NCBI GenBank assembly: GCA_964579245.1
Contig: CAZOFY010000056.1
Span: 1 to 15,800 of the forward strand
Origin: Firm-13 sp964579245
GTDB lineage: Bacteria > Bacillota > Clostridia > Saccharofermentanales > Saccharofermentanaceae
DNA: 15,800 nt
Direction: 5' to 3'
The position numbers and the translations under genes were made by a program. Below, piece by piece: positions 1-7,765 of this stretch. Position 1 is the first letter of the stretch. Each line of letters starts with the position of its first letter. Under the pieces are notes generated by a model. That model had not been told where the DNA came from. It saw only the letters and a list, made by a program, of their open reading frames with translations, and searched no databases.

Positions 1-42
1 CTTTTGCAACAGCCCCTCTGTCTCATGTAGTATCATTTGTCA

Positions 43-1962
43 TCAATATGTGATTCCCTGCATGCCCAGCGTTAACACCAAATCGCAATCCACGACATAG
101 CAGCCGCCGCTTCCGTCGCCATACGGATCCTCCAAATAGGAAAGCCACTCCTCATTTGTCATATAGGTTACGAGAAGTTCATTCTCTTCATCCGTCCCGG
201 TAAATGGCAGAAGTGTCGTCTCGACAAGAAAATACTGACCGGAGCCTTCCCATGTCTCAACGGCAACCTGAGCGTGGCCCGGCAAGAAAATAATCATAGG
301 ATGCATTCCGGCGGATTGGATGGCTGAGGCAAACAAGATGGCTGTCTCGATACAAATCCCGGACTTGCTTTCCAGAACGGCATCCGGAAGAAGCACGCGC
401 TGATTTGTCTCGCTGCTCAGCGAAAATGCTCCGTTGTTATATCGGACACCCGTATCACTGATAGATGCCTGGATCGCGATGATTTGCAGAACAGTGTTTA
501 ATTCGACATCCTCAAATAAACCATAATCCTGGTAACCGACAAGTGCGTTTGCTTCGCCCTCCGTATACTTCTCAACCCAGCTCACGGCATTCCTTCTTAA
601 TTCGAGTATGCCCTCCGATTCCGGTGTCAGCCAGGATAAGACATTATCGCGGCTGACCACACCAAATTCGTCATCCGTCAGCGCGAAGTCGTAGACACTC
701 TGAACAGCAACGTTGTGGCTCTCTTGAATGATCGTCTTTCCGCTGTCTTCGTTCACAACACTGAAAATAATCTGCGTCTCTCTGGAACTGGAAAGATCAA
801 GACCCTTGGTGAGCAGAGCCGGCTTGATCAGGAACTTTGAGACCTGATGCGTGAATTCGACCTTCTGTTTGTACACTTGTGTCAGTCCCGGGATCTCGAC
901 CTTGATCAGTGCATTCACATCTCCATAGTTCGTGGATGCTGTGAAATTGATGACGGAATCCATCGAGTTATAAAGGCTGGGATAAATCGTATCAACTGCT
1001 TCGAAGGAGACAGAAACTTCAGGATCATTGTTCTGATAGGAAAAGGAGATCTTCGGAAGCTTCGCCTCAGCTTTATCGATGGATTTGCATGCAGTCTCAA
1101 TCTCATCTCGAAGTCCGCTGATCGAATCATTCAACCGTTCGGCAACCTTCTCGAACTGAAGCTTGACCAGATGGAAGATCTCAATGGAGTATTTCACCTC
1201 TTCGATGACCGAGCGATCATAGAGCTGCATGGAGGAGGAGATTCGCAGAGGATCACTGAAAGCATAGCCCATATATAGACTATCCAGCATGTTCTGATAG
1301 ACGCTGATTTTGCGGACATAAATCGCGAAGGACTCCTTCATGTATTCGGGACAGGTCTTGATCTCACTCAGATTCTTCACGGTCTCGTCTACCGCGGTAT
1401 ATAAGATGTCGATAATCGCGAGATAATCCTCTTCATCCGCTGTTGAGTCTTCAATCTCATCAATCGGACCCATGGCCTTGTCCTGATCGAGATAGAACTG
1501 TATGACGCCGTCGAGGTCCTCGAGACAGCCGGAGAGCATGGAGATATAATCTGTCGTTGCCTCGACACATTTGACAGTCTGTGCGGAATCCGGCTTCTTC
1601 AGCTTGTCCACTTTGGCCGATAAGGATTCTATATCCTGAGTAAAACCATCTATATCTTCCTGACTATTTCCCATGTCCTTAATCAACTGCTGCGGATCGA
1701 AGGTGCCCCCGGAGATCTGCATGTCAGCGATCTGTTTGTCATATTTATCGCAGGAGTCGATCAGGTCTTCTGTCAGTTCAACGATATCTTCCTGGAGATT
1801 CTCGGAATCCTTCAGAATATCGGTCAGCTTATCAATGATCTTCGCATCCTCCGACGACAAGACAGGTTTCGTCTCCTCCGGCTCGGTCGCGGGGGTAAAA
1901 CATCCTGAAAGTGTGGAAGTTCCCAGAATCAAGACGAGAAAAAGAGCTAAAAATTTCTTCAT
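43..1962 (-). CDS. Lipoprotein with helical N-terminal region and C-terminal transglutaminase-like domain
   Basis: Predicted 639-residue surface lipoprotein. Residues 1-20 form a Lys-Lys-led hydrophobic signal peptide ending in lipobox LSGC, so Cys21 should be lipidated and the protein anchored outside the membrane. Residues of about 35-310 are rich in Asp, Glu, Lys and Leu with coiled-coil-like spacing. Residues of about 315-430 look like a beta-sandwich (Ig-like) region. The C-terminus matches the transglutaminase/cysteine-protease fold: Cys537 in SGICIET, His563 in PGHAQV and Glu581 in FLVETT, a plausible Cys-His-acidic triad with Glu in place of the usual Asp. The start at 1962 is chosen because GGAGG lies 5 bases upstream and the signal peptide begins there. 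The open frame runs on to 2256 but would overlap the divergent stress-protein gene. The substrate is unknown; peptide or cell-wall modification is an inference. Confidence 0.85.
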   Translation of the reverse strand: MKKFLALFLVLILGTSTLSGCFTPATEPEETKPVLSSEDAKIIDKLTDILKDSENLQEDIVELTEDLIDSCDKYDKQIADMQISGGTFDPQQLIKDMGNSQEDIDGFTQDIESLSAKVDKLKKPDSAQTVKCVEATTDYISMLSGCLEDLDGVIQFYLDQDKAMGPIDEIEDSTADEEDYLAIIDILYTAVDETVKNLSEIKTCPEYMKESFAIYVRKISVYQNMLDSLYMGYAFSDPLRISSSMQLYDRSVIEEVKYSIEIFHLVKLQFEKVAERLNDSISGLRDEIETACKSIDKAEAKLPKISFSYQNNDPEVSVSFEAVDTIYPSLYNSMDSVINFTASTNYGDVNALIKVEIPGLTQVYKQKVEFTHQVSKFLIKPALLTKGLDLSSSRETQIIFSVVNEDSGKTIIQESHNVAVQSVYDFALTDDEFGVVSRDNVLSWLTPESEGILELRRNAVSWVEKYTEGEANALVGYQDYGLFEDVELNTVLQIIAIQASISDTGVRYNNGAFSLSSETNQRVLLPDAVLESKSGICIETAILFASAIQSAGMHPMIIFLPGHAQVAVETWEGSGQYFLVETTLLPFTGTDEENELLVTYMTNEEWLSYLEDPYGDGSGGCYVVDCDLVLTLGMQGITY

Positions 1963-2007
1963 GATTTCCTCCGATCCGCAGGCTGTGAACGACTGGCAGT
2001 CACCAAC

Positions 2008-2013
2008 ATTATA
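2008..2013 (-). promoter_or_regulatory. Candidate -10 box for the lipoprotein gene
   Basis: A perfect TATAAT on the minus strand lies 46 bases upstream of the lipoprotein start. No good -35 hexamer is found at 16-18 bases spacing. An 11-base inverted repeat, GACTG-G-CAGTC (1991-2001), falls near the expected transcription start and could be an operator. Confidence 0.35.
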
Positions 2014-2170
2014 CAACGATTCCTCAAAAATTTGATAGAAATGTTGCATTCGATGCCCCGCGCTCTCTTGCTCCGGGGGGCGGAAAGGAAGATACTGGTG
2101 GTAGAAGATACGGTCGGCTCGTAAGGCCGTGGAAGGATCGTCCGCATGAAAGTGAAAGGAAGGGATTTGT

Positions 2171-3052
2171 ATGTTTAATAGAGTCATCGTCGCTACAGAT
2201 CTTTCGCCGACAGCCTTTTCCGTTGTCAAGAACCTGCATGTTCTGAAGGATTTCAAGACGGAGCATTGTCTGATTCTTCAATGCCTCAGCATGACACAGG
2301 CCGGCTCCGCCGGGCTGTACTACACCTATAATTTTTTTGAGCAGGGATTGGAAGATCAGAAGAAAATCCTGGAAAATCAGGGTTTTACAGCGGAGGCCCG
2401 CTTGATTCCGGGGATAGCAAAGAGTGAAATCAGCCGAATTGCACAAGAGGAAGACTACCAGCTGGTAGTCGCAGGGGCAACTCCGAGCTCTCTGATGAGT
2501 GCTGCTCTGATGGGCGGAATCGGATATGAAATGATTCACGGTATGAAGAATCCGATTTTGCTGATGCGTCTGGCGGAGAAGAAGACGGCGGACGATACTG
2601 TTCTTGAGCCTGTCAGGCCGAATTATTTGAAGCACATATTGTTCCCGTCTGATTTTTCAAGCACATCAAATCGCGCGTTTGAAATCGCAAAGAAGCTCGC
2701 GATTCTTGGAGCGCAGAAGATAACGCTGATGCACGTACAGGATCGGGCAAAGCTTGAGCCGTATCTCATTAATCGGTTGGATGAGTTCAATGATATCGAC
2801 GAGGCCAGATTGCAGGCAATGAAGGAGCTTTTGCATGAGGTTTCGGATATCGAGGTCGACATCGTGCTTGCTTTCGGCAATCCGTCAAAGGAGATATTGA
2901 CAACGGTACAGGACAGAGATGTTCAGATGGTGATAATGGGCAGTCAAGGACGCGGTTTTATGGGAGATTTGTTCCTAGGCAGTGTCAGCCACAATGTGGC
3001 ACGGCACGCAGCATCCTCCGTGCTTCTGATCCCGCCTCCGCCGATCCTCTAG
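2171..3052 (+). CDS. Tandem-domain universal stress protein (UspA family)
   Basis: A 293-residue cytoplasmic protein with two UspA domains in tandem, at residues of about 1-135 and 152-288. Each opens with the family beta-strand and Asp (VIVATDLS, Asp10; ILFPSDFS, Asp161). The second domain carries the full ATP-binding signature G-x2-G-x9-G-S: GSQGRG at 257-262 and GSVS at 270-273. The first domain keeps the strand VVAGA but has lost the second glycine pattern, so probably only domain 2 binds nucleotide. Two-domain Usp proteins are common in bacteria and are tied to stress survival, usually without a known biochemical reaction. The start is supported by a GGAAGGG purine tract about 6 bases upstream. 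It is divergent from the lipoprotein gene, separated by 208 bases. Confidence 0.93.
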   Translation: MFNRVIVATDLSPTAFSVVKNLHVLKDFKTEHCLILQCLSMTQAGSAGLYYTYNFFEQGLEDQKKILENQGFTAEARLIPGIAKSEISRIAQEEDYQLVVAGATPSSLMSAALMGGIGYEMIHGMKNPILLMRLAEKKTADDTVLEPVRPNYLKHILFPSDFSSTSNRAFEIAKKLAILGAQKITLMHVQDRAKLEPYLINRLDEFNDIDEARLQAMKELLHEVSDIEVDIVLAFGNPSKEILTTVQDRDVQMVIMGSQGRGFMGDLFLGSVSHNVARHAASSVLLIPPPPIL

Positions 3053-3056
3053 ATTA

Positions 3057-3071
3057 TTTTGATTATCAAAA
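3057..3071. repeat. Perfect 15-base palindrome before the transglutaminase gene
   Basis: TTTTGAT-T-ATCAAAA is a perfect 7-1-7 inverted repeat starting 5 bases after the stress-protein stop and ending just before the -35 region of the next promoter. It could be a regulator-binding site or a weak AT-rich transcription end. It has no following T-run, so an operator is slightly favoured. Confidence 0.5.
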
Positions 3072-3076
3072 CAATT

Positions 3077-3106
3077 TTGTGTACGATTGTCTTTTTCGTG
3101 TATAAT
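3077..3106 (+). promoter_or_regulatory. Candidate sigma-A-type promoter for the transglutaminase/acyl-CoA synthetase pair
   Basis: A perfect TATAAT (3101-3106) lies 45 bases before the start at 3152. A weak -35 TTGTGT (3077-3082, three matches to TTGACA) sits 18 bases upstream. The -10 box is convincing; the -35 is poor, which would fit a promoter helped by an activator. Confidence 0.45.
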
Positions 3107-3151
3107 GAAGGCAAAGAAGGCTGACGAAATAAAAATATACTGGAGAGACAC

Positions 3152-3805
3152 ATGCAGTACTTCATGCAGAACCCTGATTATTCATCTTACCTCGGTGAGG
3201 ATGAGACGATTGATTTTTCTGATCCGCGCATCCGTTTTGTCGCCGCCTATCTGATGGAGCAGACGATGACGAGCGTGACGGAGAGCTCTGCGAAAGACGT
3301 ATTACCGGACCCGGAAATGCAGCTTGCGAGGATCACCTATCATTATGTTCGCGACAGGATCGCACATAGCTTTGACACCGGGGCACGTGATGTTACGATC
3401 AAGGCTTCGGATGTGCTTGTAAGAAAACACGGCTTATGTTATGCAAAGTCACATCTCCTGGCTGCTCTACTTAGAGCCAACGGAATCCCGACTGGCTTCT
3501 GCTATCAGTACCTGCGTCTTGATGGGGATGACAGTGATCTCGTCATTCATGGATTGAACGCGGTATATTTTGAATCCATCGGCCGATGGGTTCGCCTCGA
3601 TGCCCGGGGGAACAAGGACAAAGTGGATGCCGGTTTTTCTGTCGAAGAGGAAAGACTTGCTTTCCCGGTTCGCCCGTGGCTCGGAGAGACCGATCTGCCG
3701 ATGATTCATGCGACGCCTGACAGGGCTGTCCTTGTGACCCTCAGGAAGTATGCGGATACGGAAGCGCTTCGCGCGAATCTTCCGAGAAAAATCGCAGGGA
3801 AGTAA
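3152..3805 (+). CDS. Transglutaminase-like domain protein (soluble)
   Basis: A 217-residue protein of the transglutaminase-like superfamily. Papain-fold catalytic residues are visible in order: Cys96 in HGLCYAKS, His133 in VIHGLNAVY and Asp150 in VRLDARG. The segment before Cys96 (ITYHYVRDRIAHSF, then DVLVRKHG) is the usual helix-and-loop lead-in, and AALLRANGIPTGFCYQ is the helix-strand core. There is no signal peptide or membrane segment, so it probably acts in the cytoplasm. Bacterial members act as proteases or amide-bond transferases, but most small solo members have no known substrate. The start has GGAGAG about 7 bases upstream. The acyl-CoA synthetase gene begins 30 bases after the stop, suggesting an operon. 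It is the second protein of this fold in the window. Confidence 0.9.
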   Translation: MQYFMQNPDYSSYLGEDETIDFSDPRIRFVAAYLMEQTMTSVTESSAKDVLPDPEMQLARITYHYVRDRIAHSFDTGARDVTIKASDVLVRKHGLCYAKSHLLAALLRANGIPTGFCYQYLRLDGDDSDLVIHGLNAVYFESIGRWVRLDARGNKDKVDAGFSVEEERLAFPVRPWLGETDLPMIHATPDRAVLVTLRKYADTEALRANLPRKIAGK

Positions 3806-3835
3806 ATCACATATAGCGCAAGAAGGGGTGAGACT

Positions 3836-5725
3836 ATGCAAATCATGAATAACAAACCATTTTTCAAGGTAAGACCATTCGCGGATCTACGTCAAATGTT
3901 CCGTCAGAGTGTAGAACTCTACGGTAATCTGCCGGCGTTCCGGTTTCGCGAAGACCCGAAGGGAGAAATCATTCGAAGGACTTACCGTGAAGCGGGCGCG
4001 GACATGGATGCACTTGGGACAGCACTCTTGCGCGCCGGGCAGGCAGACGGCAACATTGCAATTATCGGAGAGAACAGCTATCGGTGGAGTATTGCCCATC
4101 TTGCCGTAATAAGCGGAGTCGGGATATCTGTGCCGCTGGATCGGCTCCTGCCGTCCGAGGAAGTGCTCTCGCTTCTGTCTCGCGGACACGTCACGGCGGT
4201 TATGTTTGACGCAGCTTTTCTGGATACGATGCTCGCTGCGAATCAAATGCTTCCGGATATCAGGCTTTTCGTTTGCATGAAGCGTTCCAAAAAAATCGAT
4301 GACAAGACGGCAGATCTTTTTCATAATGCCCGTTTCTGCCTGTTTGAGGATCTCCTCACGGATGGTCGTGAAGCCTTAGCCGATAATGACCGGACATTTT
4401 TGGATCGCCCTGTCGATCCGGAACAGACGGCATCTCTTTTGTTCACATCCGGAACGACCAGCATGTCTAAGGGGGTGCTTCTTCGTAACCGCAACATTAC
4501 TGCGGACATTGTTGCCCTCGCGAAAGTTGAGAAGTTCAAGGTCGGTACACGTGTACTTTCCATCCTGCCGCTTCACCATACATTTGAGAATACCTGTGGG
4601 TTCCTTTATATTCTTTACATGGGCGGGTGCGTCTGTATTTGCGACGGGCTTCGATATATTCAGAAGAATATGGAGGAGTATAAGATTAACCTGATCGTCG
4701 GTGTGCCGACGCTTTTCGAGAGCTTCTATAAGAAAGTCTCCGATAACATCGACAAGCAGGGCAAGCGGGAGACAATCGAGAAGATGATTCGTCTGACGAG
4801 AGCCTTGCGACGCATCGGGATTGATCTTCGACGCGTTATTTTTAAGCCGATTCACAAGGCATTCGGAGGCGAATTCCGGATCGGAATCTGCGGGGCCGCA
4901 CCAATCGACGCAAAGATTATATCGTTTTTTGATGATATCGGTCTGCATATTTTACAGGGTTACGGCCTGACAGAGACTTCGCCCGTGATAGCAGGCTGCA
5001 ACTACAAAGTATTTGTACCCGGGACTGTCGGGCTACCGCTGGGCGATGTAACTCTGGCAATCGATAATGATAAGGACTTTGATGAGGGCGAGATTCTGGT
5101 CAAGGGTCCGATGGTTATGGCAGGGTATTATGAGGATAAGCAGGCTACCGATGAGGTAATCGATTCGGATGGATGGTTTCATACCGGAGATGTCGGCAGG
5201 ATCGATGAGAAAACAGGCTGTCTTCTGATCACAGGCCGGTTGAAATCCATGATCGTTCTGAAGAACGGGAAGAAGGTTTTTCCGGAGGAGATTGAACTGC
5301 TGATTTCTCAGTATAAGTTTATTAAGGAATCGATGGTCTTCGGAGACCTCGATACCGATGGAGATGTATCTGTCAGTGTCAAGTTCGTGCTGGACCCGCA
5401 AATCCTTGAAGCGGAGGGAATCGCGGAGACCGATATCGAGAAACGCCTTGAGGATGTCGTCAGGGAAATCAATCTCCAGATTCCGTCCTTTAAGGGCATT
5501 CGAGGCTATGTGTACAGCTTTCAGGATTTGACCAAAACAACGACACTCAAGGTCAAGCGATTTCAGGAGGTCAACAAAATCCAGGAAGCTCTCGACCGGG
5601 CAAAGGTACGTATTCGACAGATTACCGGCCAGAACATGGACTTGTTAGACTCTGTTTATCCCATCACTCCGTTGGAGCAGGTCATAAATATGAACAATGC
5701 GTCCGAGAAAAATACAGAGAATTAG
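3836..5725 (+). CDS. Long-chain acyl-CoA synthetase (AMP-forming), FadD/ACSL type
   Basis: A 629-residue member of the ANL adenylate-forming superfamily. It should activate a fatty acid with ATP to an acyl-adenylate and then to acyl-CoA. Signature motifs appear in order: P-loop-like LLFTSGTTSMSKG at 201-213, GYGLTETSP at 375-383, GWFHTGDVG at 446-454, and hinge ITGRLKSMI at 465-473. KNGKKVFPEEIE (476-487) is typical of the bacterial long-chain group. The C-terminal catalytic lysine is probably Lys572 in TTTLKVKR. Length fits long-chain enzymes, and there is no signal peptide. AGAAGGGG ends about 7 bases before the ATG, and the gene follows the transglutaminase gene by 30 bases. It may feed exogenous fatty acids into membrane lipid synthesis; chain-length preference cannot be read from sequence. 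Confidence 0.93.
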   Translation: MQIMNNKPFFKVRPFADLRQMFRQSVELYGNLPAFRFREDPKGEIIRRTYREAGADMDALGTALLRAGQADGNIAIIGENSYRWSIAHLAVISGVGISVPLDRLLPSEEVLSLLSRGHVTAVMFDAAFLDTMLAANQMLPDIRLFVCMKRSKKIDDKTADLFHNARFCLFEDLLTDGREALADNDRTFLDRPVDPEQTASLLFTSGTTSMSKGVLLRNRNITADIVALAKVEKFKVGTRVLSILPLHHTFENTCGFLYILYMGGCVCICDGLRYIQKNMEEYKINLIVGVPTLFESFYKKVSDNIDKQGKRETIEKMIRLTRALRRIGIDLRRVIFKPIHKAFGGEFRIGICGAAPIDAKIISFFDDIGLHILQGYGLTETSPVIAGCNYKVFVPGTVGLPLGDVTLAIDNDKDFDEGEILVKGPMVMAGYYEDKQATDEVIDSDGWFHTGDVGRIDEKTGCLLITGRLKSMIVLKNGKKVFPEEIELLISQYKFIKESMVFGDLDTDGDVSVSVKFVLDPQILEAEGIAETDIEKRLEDVVREINLQIPSFKGIRGYVYSFQDLTKTTTLKVKRFQEVNKIQEALDRAKVRIRQITGQNMDLLDSVYPITPLEQVINMNNASEKNTEN

Positions 5726-5737
5726 GAGATTTCGTTA

Positions 5738-5765
5738 TTTTCATAATCCCTGCCGAATATATAGT
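5738..5765 (+). promoter_or_regulatory. Possible promoter before the PAT-like acetyltransferase
   Basis: TTTTCA (5738-5743, four matches to the -35 consensus) and TATAGT (5760-5765, five matches to the -10) are 16 bases apart in an AT-rich spacer 13-113 bases after the synthetase stop. A second -10-like TAAAAT lies at 5787-5792 without a good partner. Support is only by hexamer similarity. Confidence 0.3.
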
Positions 5766-5838
5766 GAAAAAAATTGCAGAATAATGTAAAATATTCACAA
5801 TACTTTCAAGCGATTTTAACCGTTGGGAGGAAGCGGAC

Positions 5839-6360
5839 ATGAGAGAGATTATTCGAAATTTTAACAAAGGCGACTGGACGCAGGTCCGGGATATTTATCT
5901 GCAATCGCCGCACATGGGCATAGCCGCTTTTTCCGAGGAAGACACGAAGTATGATGACTGGGATCAGCATTATCTTCCGTTCTGTCGTTTTGTGTATGAG
6001 CTGGACGGAAAGATACTCGGTTGGGCGGCTTTGTCGCCGATCTCGGGCCGGCTGATTTACAAGGGAGTAGCGGAGCTTTCTATTTATATCGACAAGGACA
6101 ATCGTAACAAAGGCATAGGTACTCTTCTTCTGAAGCGGATCATCTGGGAATCGGAAGCACACGGAATCTGGTCATTGCAGTCTTCAATCAGCGATGATAA
6201 TGAGGCGAGCCTGCGATTACACCGGAAATGCGGTTTTCGCGAAATCGGTTACCGTGAACGCGTATCTAAGGATACTGTCGGAGAATGGAAAAACACTGTT
6301 CTTATGGAAAGAAGAAGCGGTGCCGAGACTTTCCAAGAGCCGCTGACAGATATCCTGTAA
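5839..6360 (+). CDS. GNAT-family N-acetyltransferase, phosphinothricin-acetyltransferase-like
   Basis: A 173-residue cytoplasmic acetyltransferase that should transfer acetyl from acetyl-CoA to an amine. Motif A, the acetyl-CoA pyrophosphate loop, is R-N-K-G-I-G at 89-94, preceded by the strand AELSIYID (78-85). The later segment SSISDDNEASLRLHRKCGFREIGY (115-138) is the pattern of the phosphinothricin/methionine-sulfoximine acetyltransferase group. The N-terminal substrate region (LQSPHMGIAAFSEE) differs from classic Pat/Bar proteins, so herbicide resistance should not be assumed; amino-acid analogue detoxification is one possibility. GGGAGGA lies 9 bases before the ATG. It converges on the HAD gene with only 28 bases between stops and no clear terminator there. 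Confidence 0.9.
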   Translation: MREIIRNFNKGDWTQVRDIYLQSPHMGIAAFSEEDTKYDDWDQHYLPFCRFVYELDGKILGWAALSPISGRLIYKGVAELSIYIDKDNRNKGIGTLLLKRIIWESEAHGIWSLQSSISDDNEASLRLHRKCGFREIGYRERVSKDTVGEWKNTVLMERRSGAETFQEPLTDIL

Positions 6361-6388
6361 TGAATACATCCTTAGGGCGTACAGGCCT

Positions 6389-7048
6389 TCAGTCACTTCC
6401 GCAGTCGCGCGTCAGATCCCGGTAATCCAGAATGATTGCATCAGAAATGGCGACAATCTCCTTCCAGTCGTCCCCGGAATAGCGGTCATAGACGCCGCAT
6501 ACAGAGAAGCCGCCGGCTTTTGCGCCGCGAATGCCCGTCAACAAGTCCTCGTACACCATACAAGCTGACGGAGGTAAGGATAATTTATCCGCTGCCAGCA
6601 TATAAATGTCCGGGAACCCCTTTCCACGGGAGACCTCCTGAAGGGTTGTAAAGGATTCGAACCAATCGAAGATTCCGTTGTTCATCAGGACATCCCGAAT
6701 TCGGTCAGGGTACAAAGCTGTGGCGACGCCAAGACGTACGCCGTTGTTACGGAGCTGATACAGGTACTCCCGGGCGCCCGGCTTGAGGATAATCTCCTCA
6801 GCGTAGGCGGCCGCTGACATTTCATTCCATTCACGGATCAGGTCGTCCGGCGTCGCGTTGATCCGGTACCTCTCAATTGTATATTCCGCCGCTCCCTGAA
6901 AGCCAAGCATTGATACTTCTCTCGTATAGTCGGGCGTAGCTTTATGGCCGTGCTTTTCGAGAAATCGGATATCGATCTGTTCCCAAATGTGCAGAGAATC
7001 AAGGAGAGTCCCGTCAAGATCGAAAATTGCGCCGCGATATGCTTGCAT
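6389..7048 (-). CDS. HAD-superfamily phosphatase/phosphomutase, beta-phosphoglucomutase-like
   Basis: A 219-residue haloacid-dehalogenase-fold hydrolase. The four HAD motifs are present: I, FDLDGTLLDS with nucleophile Asp10 and acid/base Asp12; II, VATA with Thr110; III, Lys143 in GKGFPD; IV, YEDLLTGIRGAKAGG with Glu167-Asp168 for Mg. An alpha-helical cap lies between motifs I and II (residues of about 16-88), the C1 type of the beta-phosphoglucomutase/phosphoglycolate phosphatase group. It probably dephosphorylates a small sugar phosphate or similar metabolite; the exact substrate cannot be read. On the minus strand GGGGTGA lies about 5 bases before the ATG. It is divergent from the next GNAT gene. 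Confidence 0.92.
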   Translation of the reverse strand: MQAYRGAIFDLDGTLLDSLHIWEQIDIRFLEKHGHKATPDYTREVSMLGFQGAAEYTIERYRINATPDDLIREWNEMSAAAYAEEIILKPGAREYLYQLRNNGVRLGVATALYPDRIRDVLMNNGIFDWFESFTTLQEVSRGKGFPDIYMLAADKLSLPPSACMVYEDLLTGIRGAKAGGFSVCGVYDRYSGDDWKEIVAISDAIILDYRDLTRDCGSD

Positions 7049-7071
7049 TGATTCACCCCGTTCGGATTTTG

Positions 7072-7103
7072 TGATATAACGGACCGTAAAGACGCTTATA
7101 TCA
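7072..7103. promoter_or_regulatory. Inverted repeat in the divergent HAD/GNAT promoter region
   Basis: Perfect 8-base arms TGATATAA (7072-7079) and TTATATCA (7096-7103) are separated by 16 bases. Each arm contains a -10-like box facing its own gene: TATAAC on plus (7075-7080), with TTCACC (7052-7057) 17 bases upstream as a possible -35, and TATAAG on minus (7100-7095), 47 bases before the HAD start. The symmetry may simply reflect two outward -10 boxes, or it may be one operator serving both genes. Confidence 0.4.
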
Positions 7104-7143
7104 TAACAGATTCACCGGCCGAGACGACAGGATGGTAATTGGT

Positions 7144-7587
7144 ATGCTGATAATCAGAGATCTTCAAAGGCATGAACTACAGAAGCTGTTGCTTCTGTAT
7201 ACGGAACTCCATGATAATCCTTTTCCGTTGATCGACGACCATGTACTTTCTGTTTGGGAGGACATATTCAAGGATCCCGGGCATCATGTAATCGGAGGTT
7301 TTATCGAAGACGAGCTAGTAAGCTCATGTGTTCTTCTTGTCGTCCCGAACCTGACCCATGGTCAACGCCCATATGCTCTGATCGAGAATGTTATCACGGC
7401 CGCGAGAGTCAGAGGCAACGGATATGCCGGCGAGGTTTTATCTTATGCCAGAAAAGAGGCAATCAACGCAAATTGCTACAAAATCATGCTGATGACGGGC
7501 TCAAAGGAGGAACAGACAATACACTTCTACGAAAAAAACGGGTATAACCATACGGATAAAACGGCATTTATTCAGTGGCTTCAGTAA
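7144..7587 (+). CDS. GNAT-family N-acetyltransferase
   Basis: A 147-residue acetyltransferase covering essentially one GNAT domain. It starts with the typical strand LIIRDLQRHE and has strand ALIENVITAARVRGNGYAGEVL with the acetyl-CoA loop R-G-N-G-Y-A at 90-95. It ends with IHFYEKNGYN (126-135), the usual FY-x-x-x-GF-like motif. It would acetylate an unidentified amine in the cytoplasm. The ATG at 7144 is preferred over the in-frame ATG at 7132 because AGGATGG lies 8-9 bases upstream and the family usually begins with such a strand; the earlier start adds only four residues. Its upstream region is shared with the divergent HAD gene. Confidence 0.88.
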   Translation: MLIIRDLQRHELQKLLLLYTELHDNPFPLIDDHVLSVWEDIFKDPGHHVIGGFIEDELVSSCVLLVVPNLTHGQRPYALIENVITAARVRGNGYAGEVLSYARKEAINANCYKIMLMTGSKEEQTIHFYEKNGYNHTDKTAFIQWLQ

Positions 7588-7646
7588 TATATGTCTAGCA
7601 TTTATCTATATAGAGAATAAAAAGCCTCAAATATTGCCTTTCGTCC

Positions 7647-7676
7647 TTTACATTGTCAAGAGTAAAGTAATATAAT
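7647..7676 (+). promoter_or_regulatory. Sigma-A-type promoter for the GGDEF-EAL gene
   Basis: TTTACA (7647-7652, five of six to the -35 consensus) and a perfect TATAAT (7671-7676) are separated by 18 bases. The predicted leader is about 80 bases before the start at 7766. I see no c-di-GMP riboswitch-like conserved core in that leader. Confidence 0.62.
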
Positions 7677-7765
7677 AGATACAGTATTTCTTTTGTGCGA
7701 ATGAAGATCCCACACTTGCCCTCCCAGAGCATCCGTTGTTTTGCAAACATGAAGTGAGGCTGGCA

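Noticed and set aside
1963..2256. N-terminal extension of the lipoprotein open frame upstream of 1962
   Set aside because: It would overlap the start of the divergent stress-protein gene, bury the lipoprotein signal peptide inside the protein, and ignore the well-placed GGAGG before 1962.
2024..2635. 203-codon open frame on minus across the stress-protein gene
   Set aside because: It is antisense to the well-supported UspA domain and to the divergent promoter region, and has no recognisable motif.
5839..6360. Calling this gene a herbicide-resistance pat/bar gene
   Set aside because: The acetyl-CoA and C-terminal motifs fit the group, but the substrate-contacting N-terminal region differs, so only the broader family is supported.
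7677..7765. c-di-GMP riboswitch in the GGDEF-EAL leader
   Set aside because: The leader is short and I see neither the conserved GEMM core nor a paired expression-platform hairpin.
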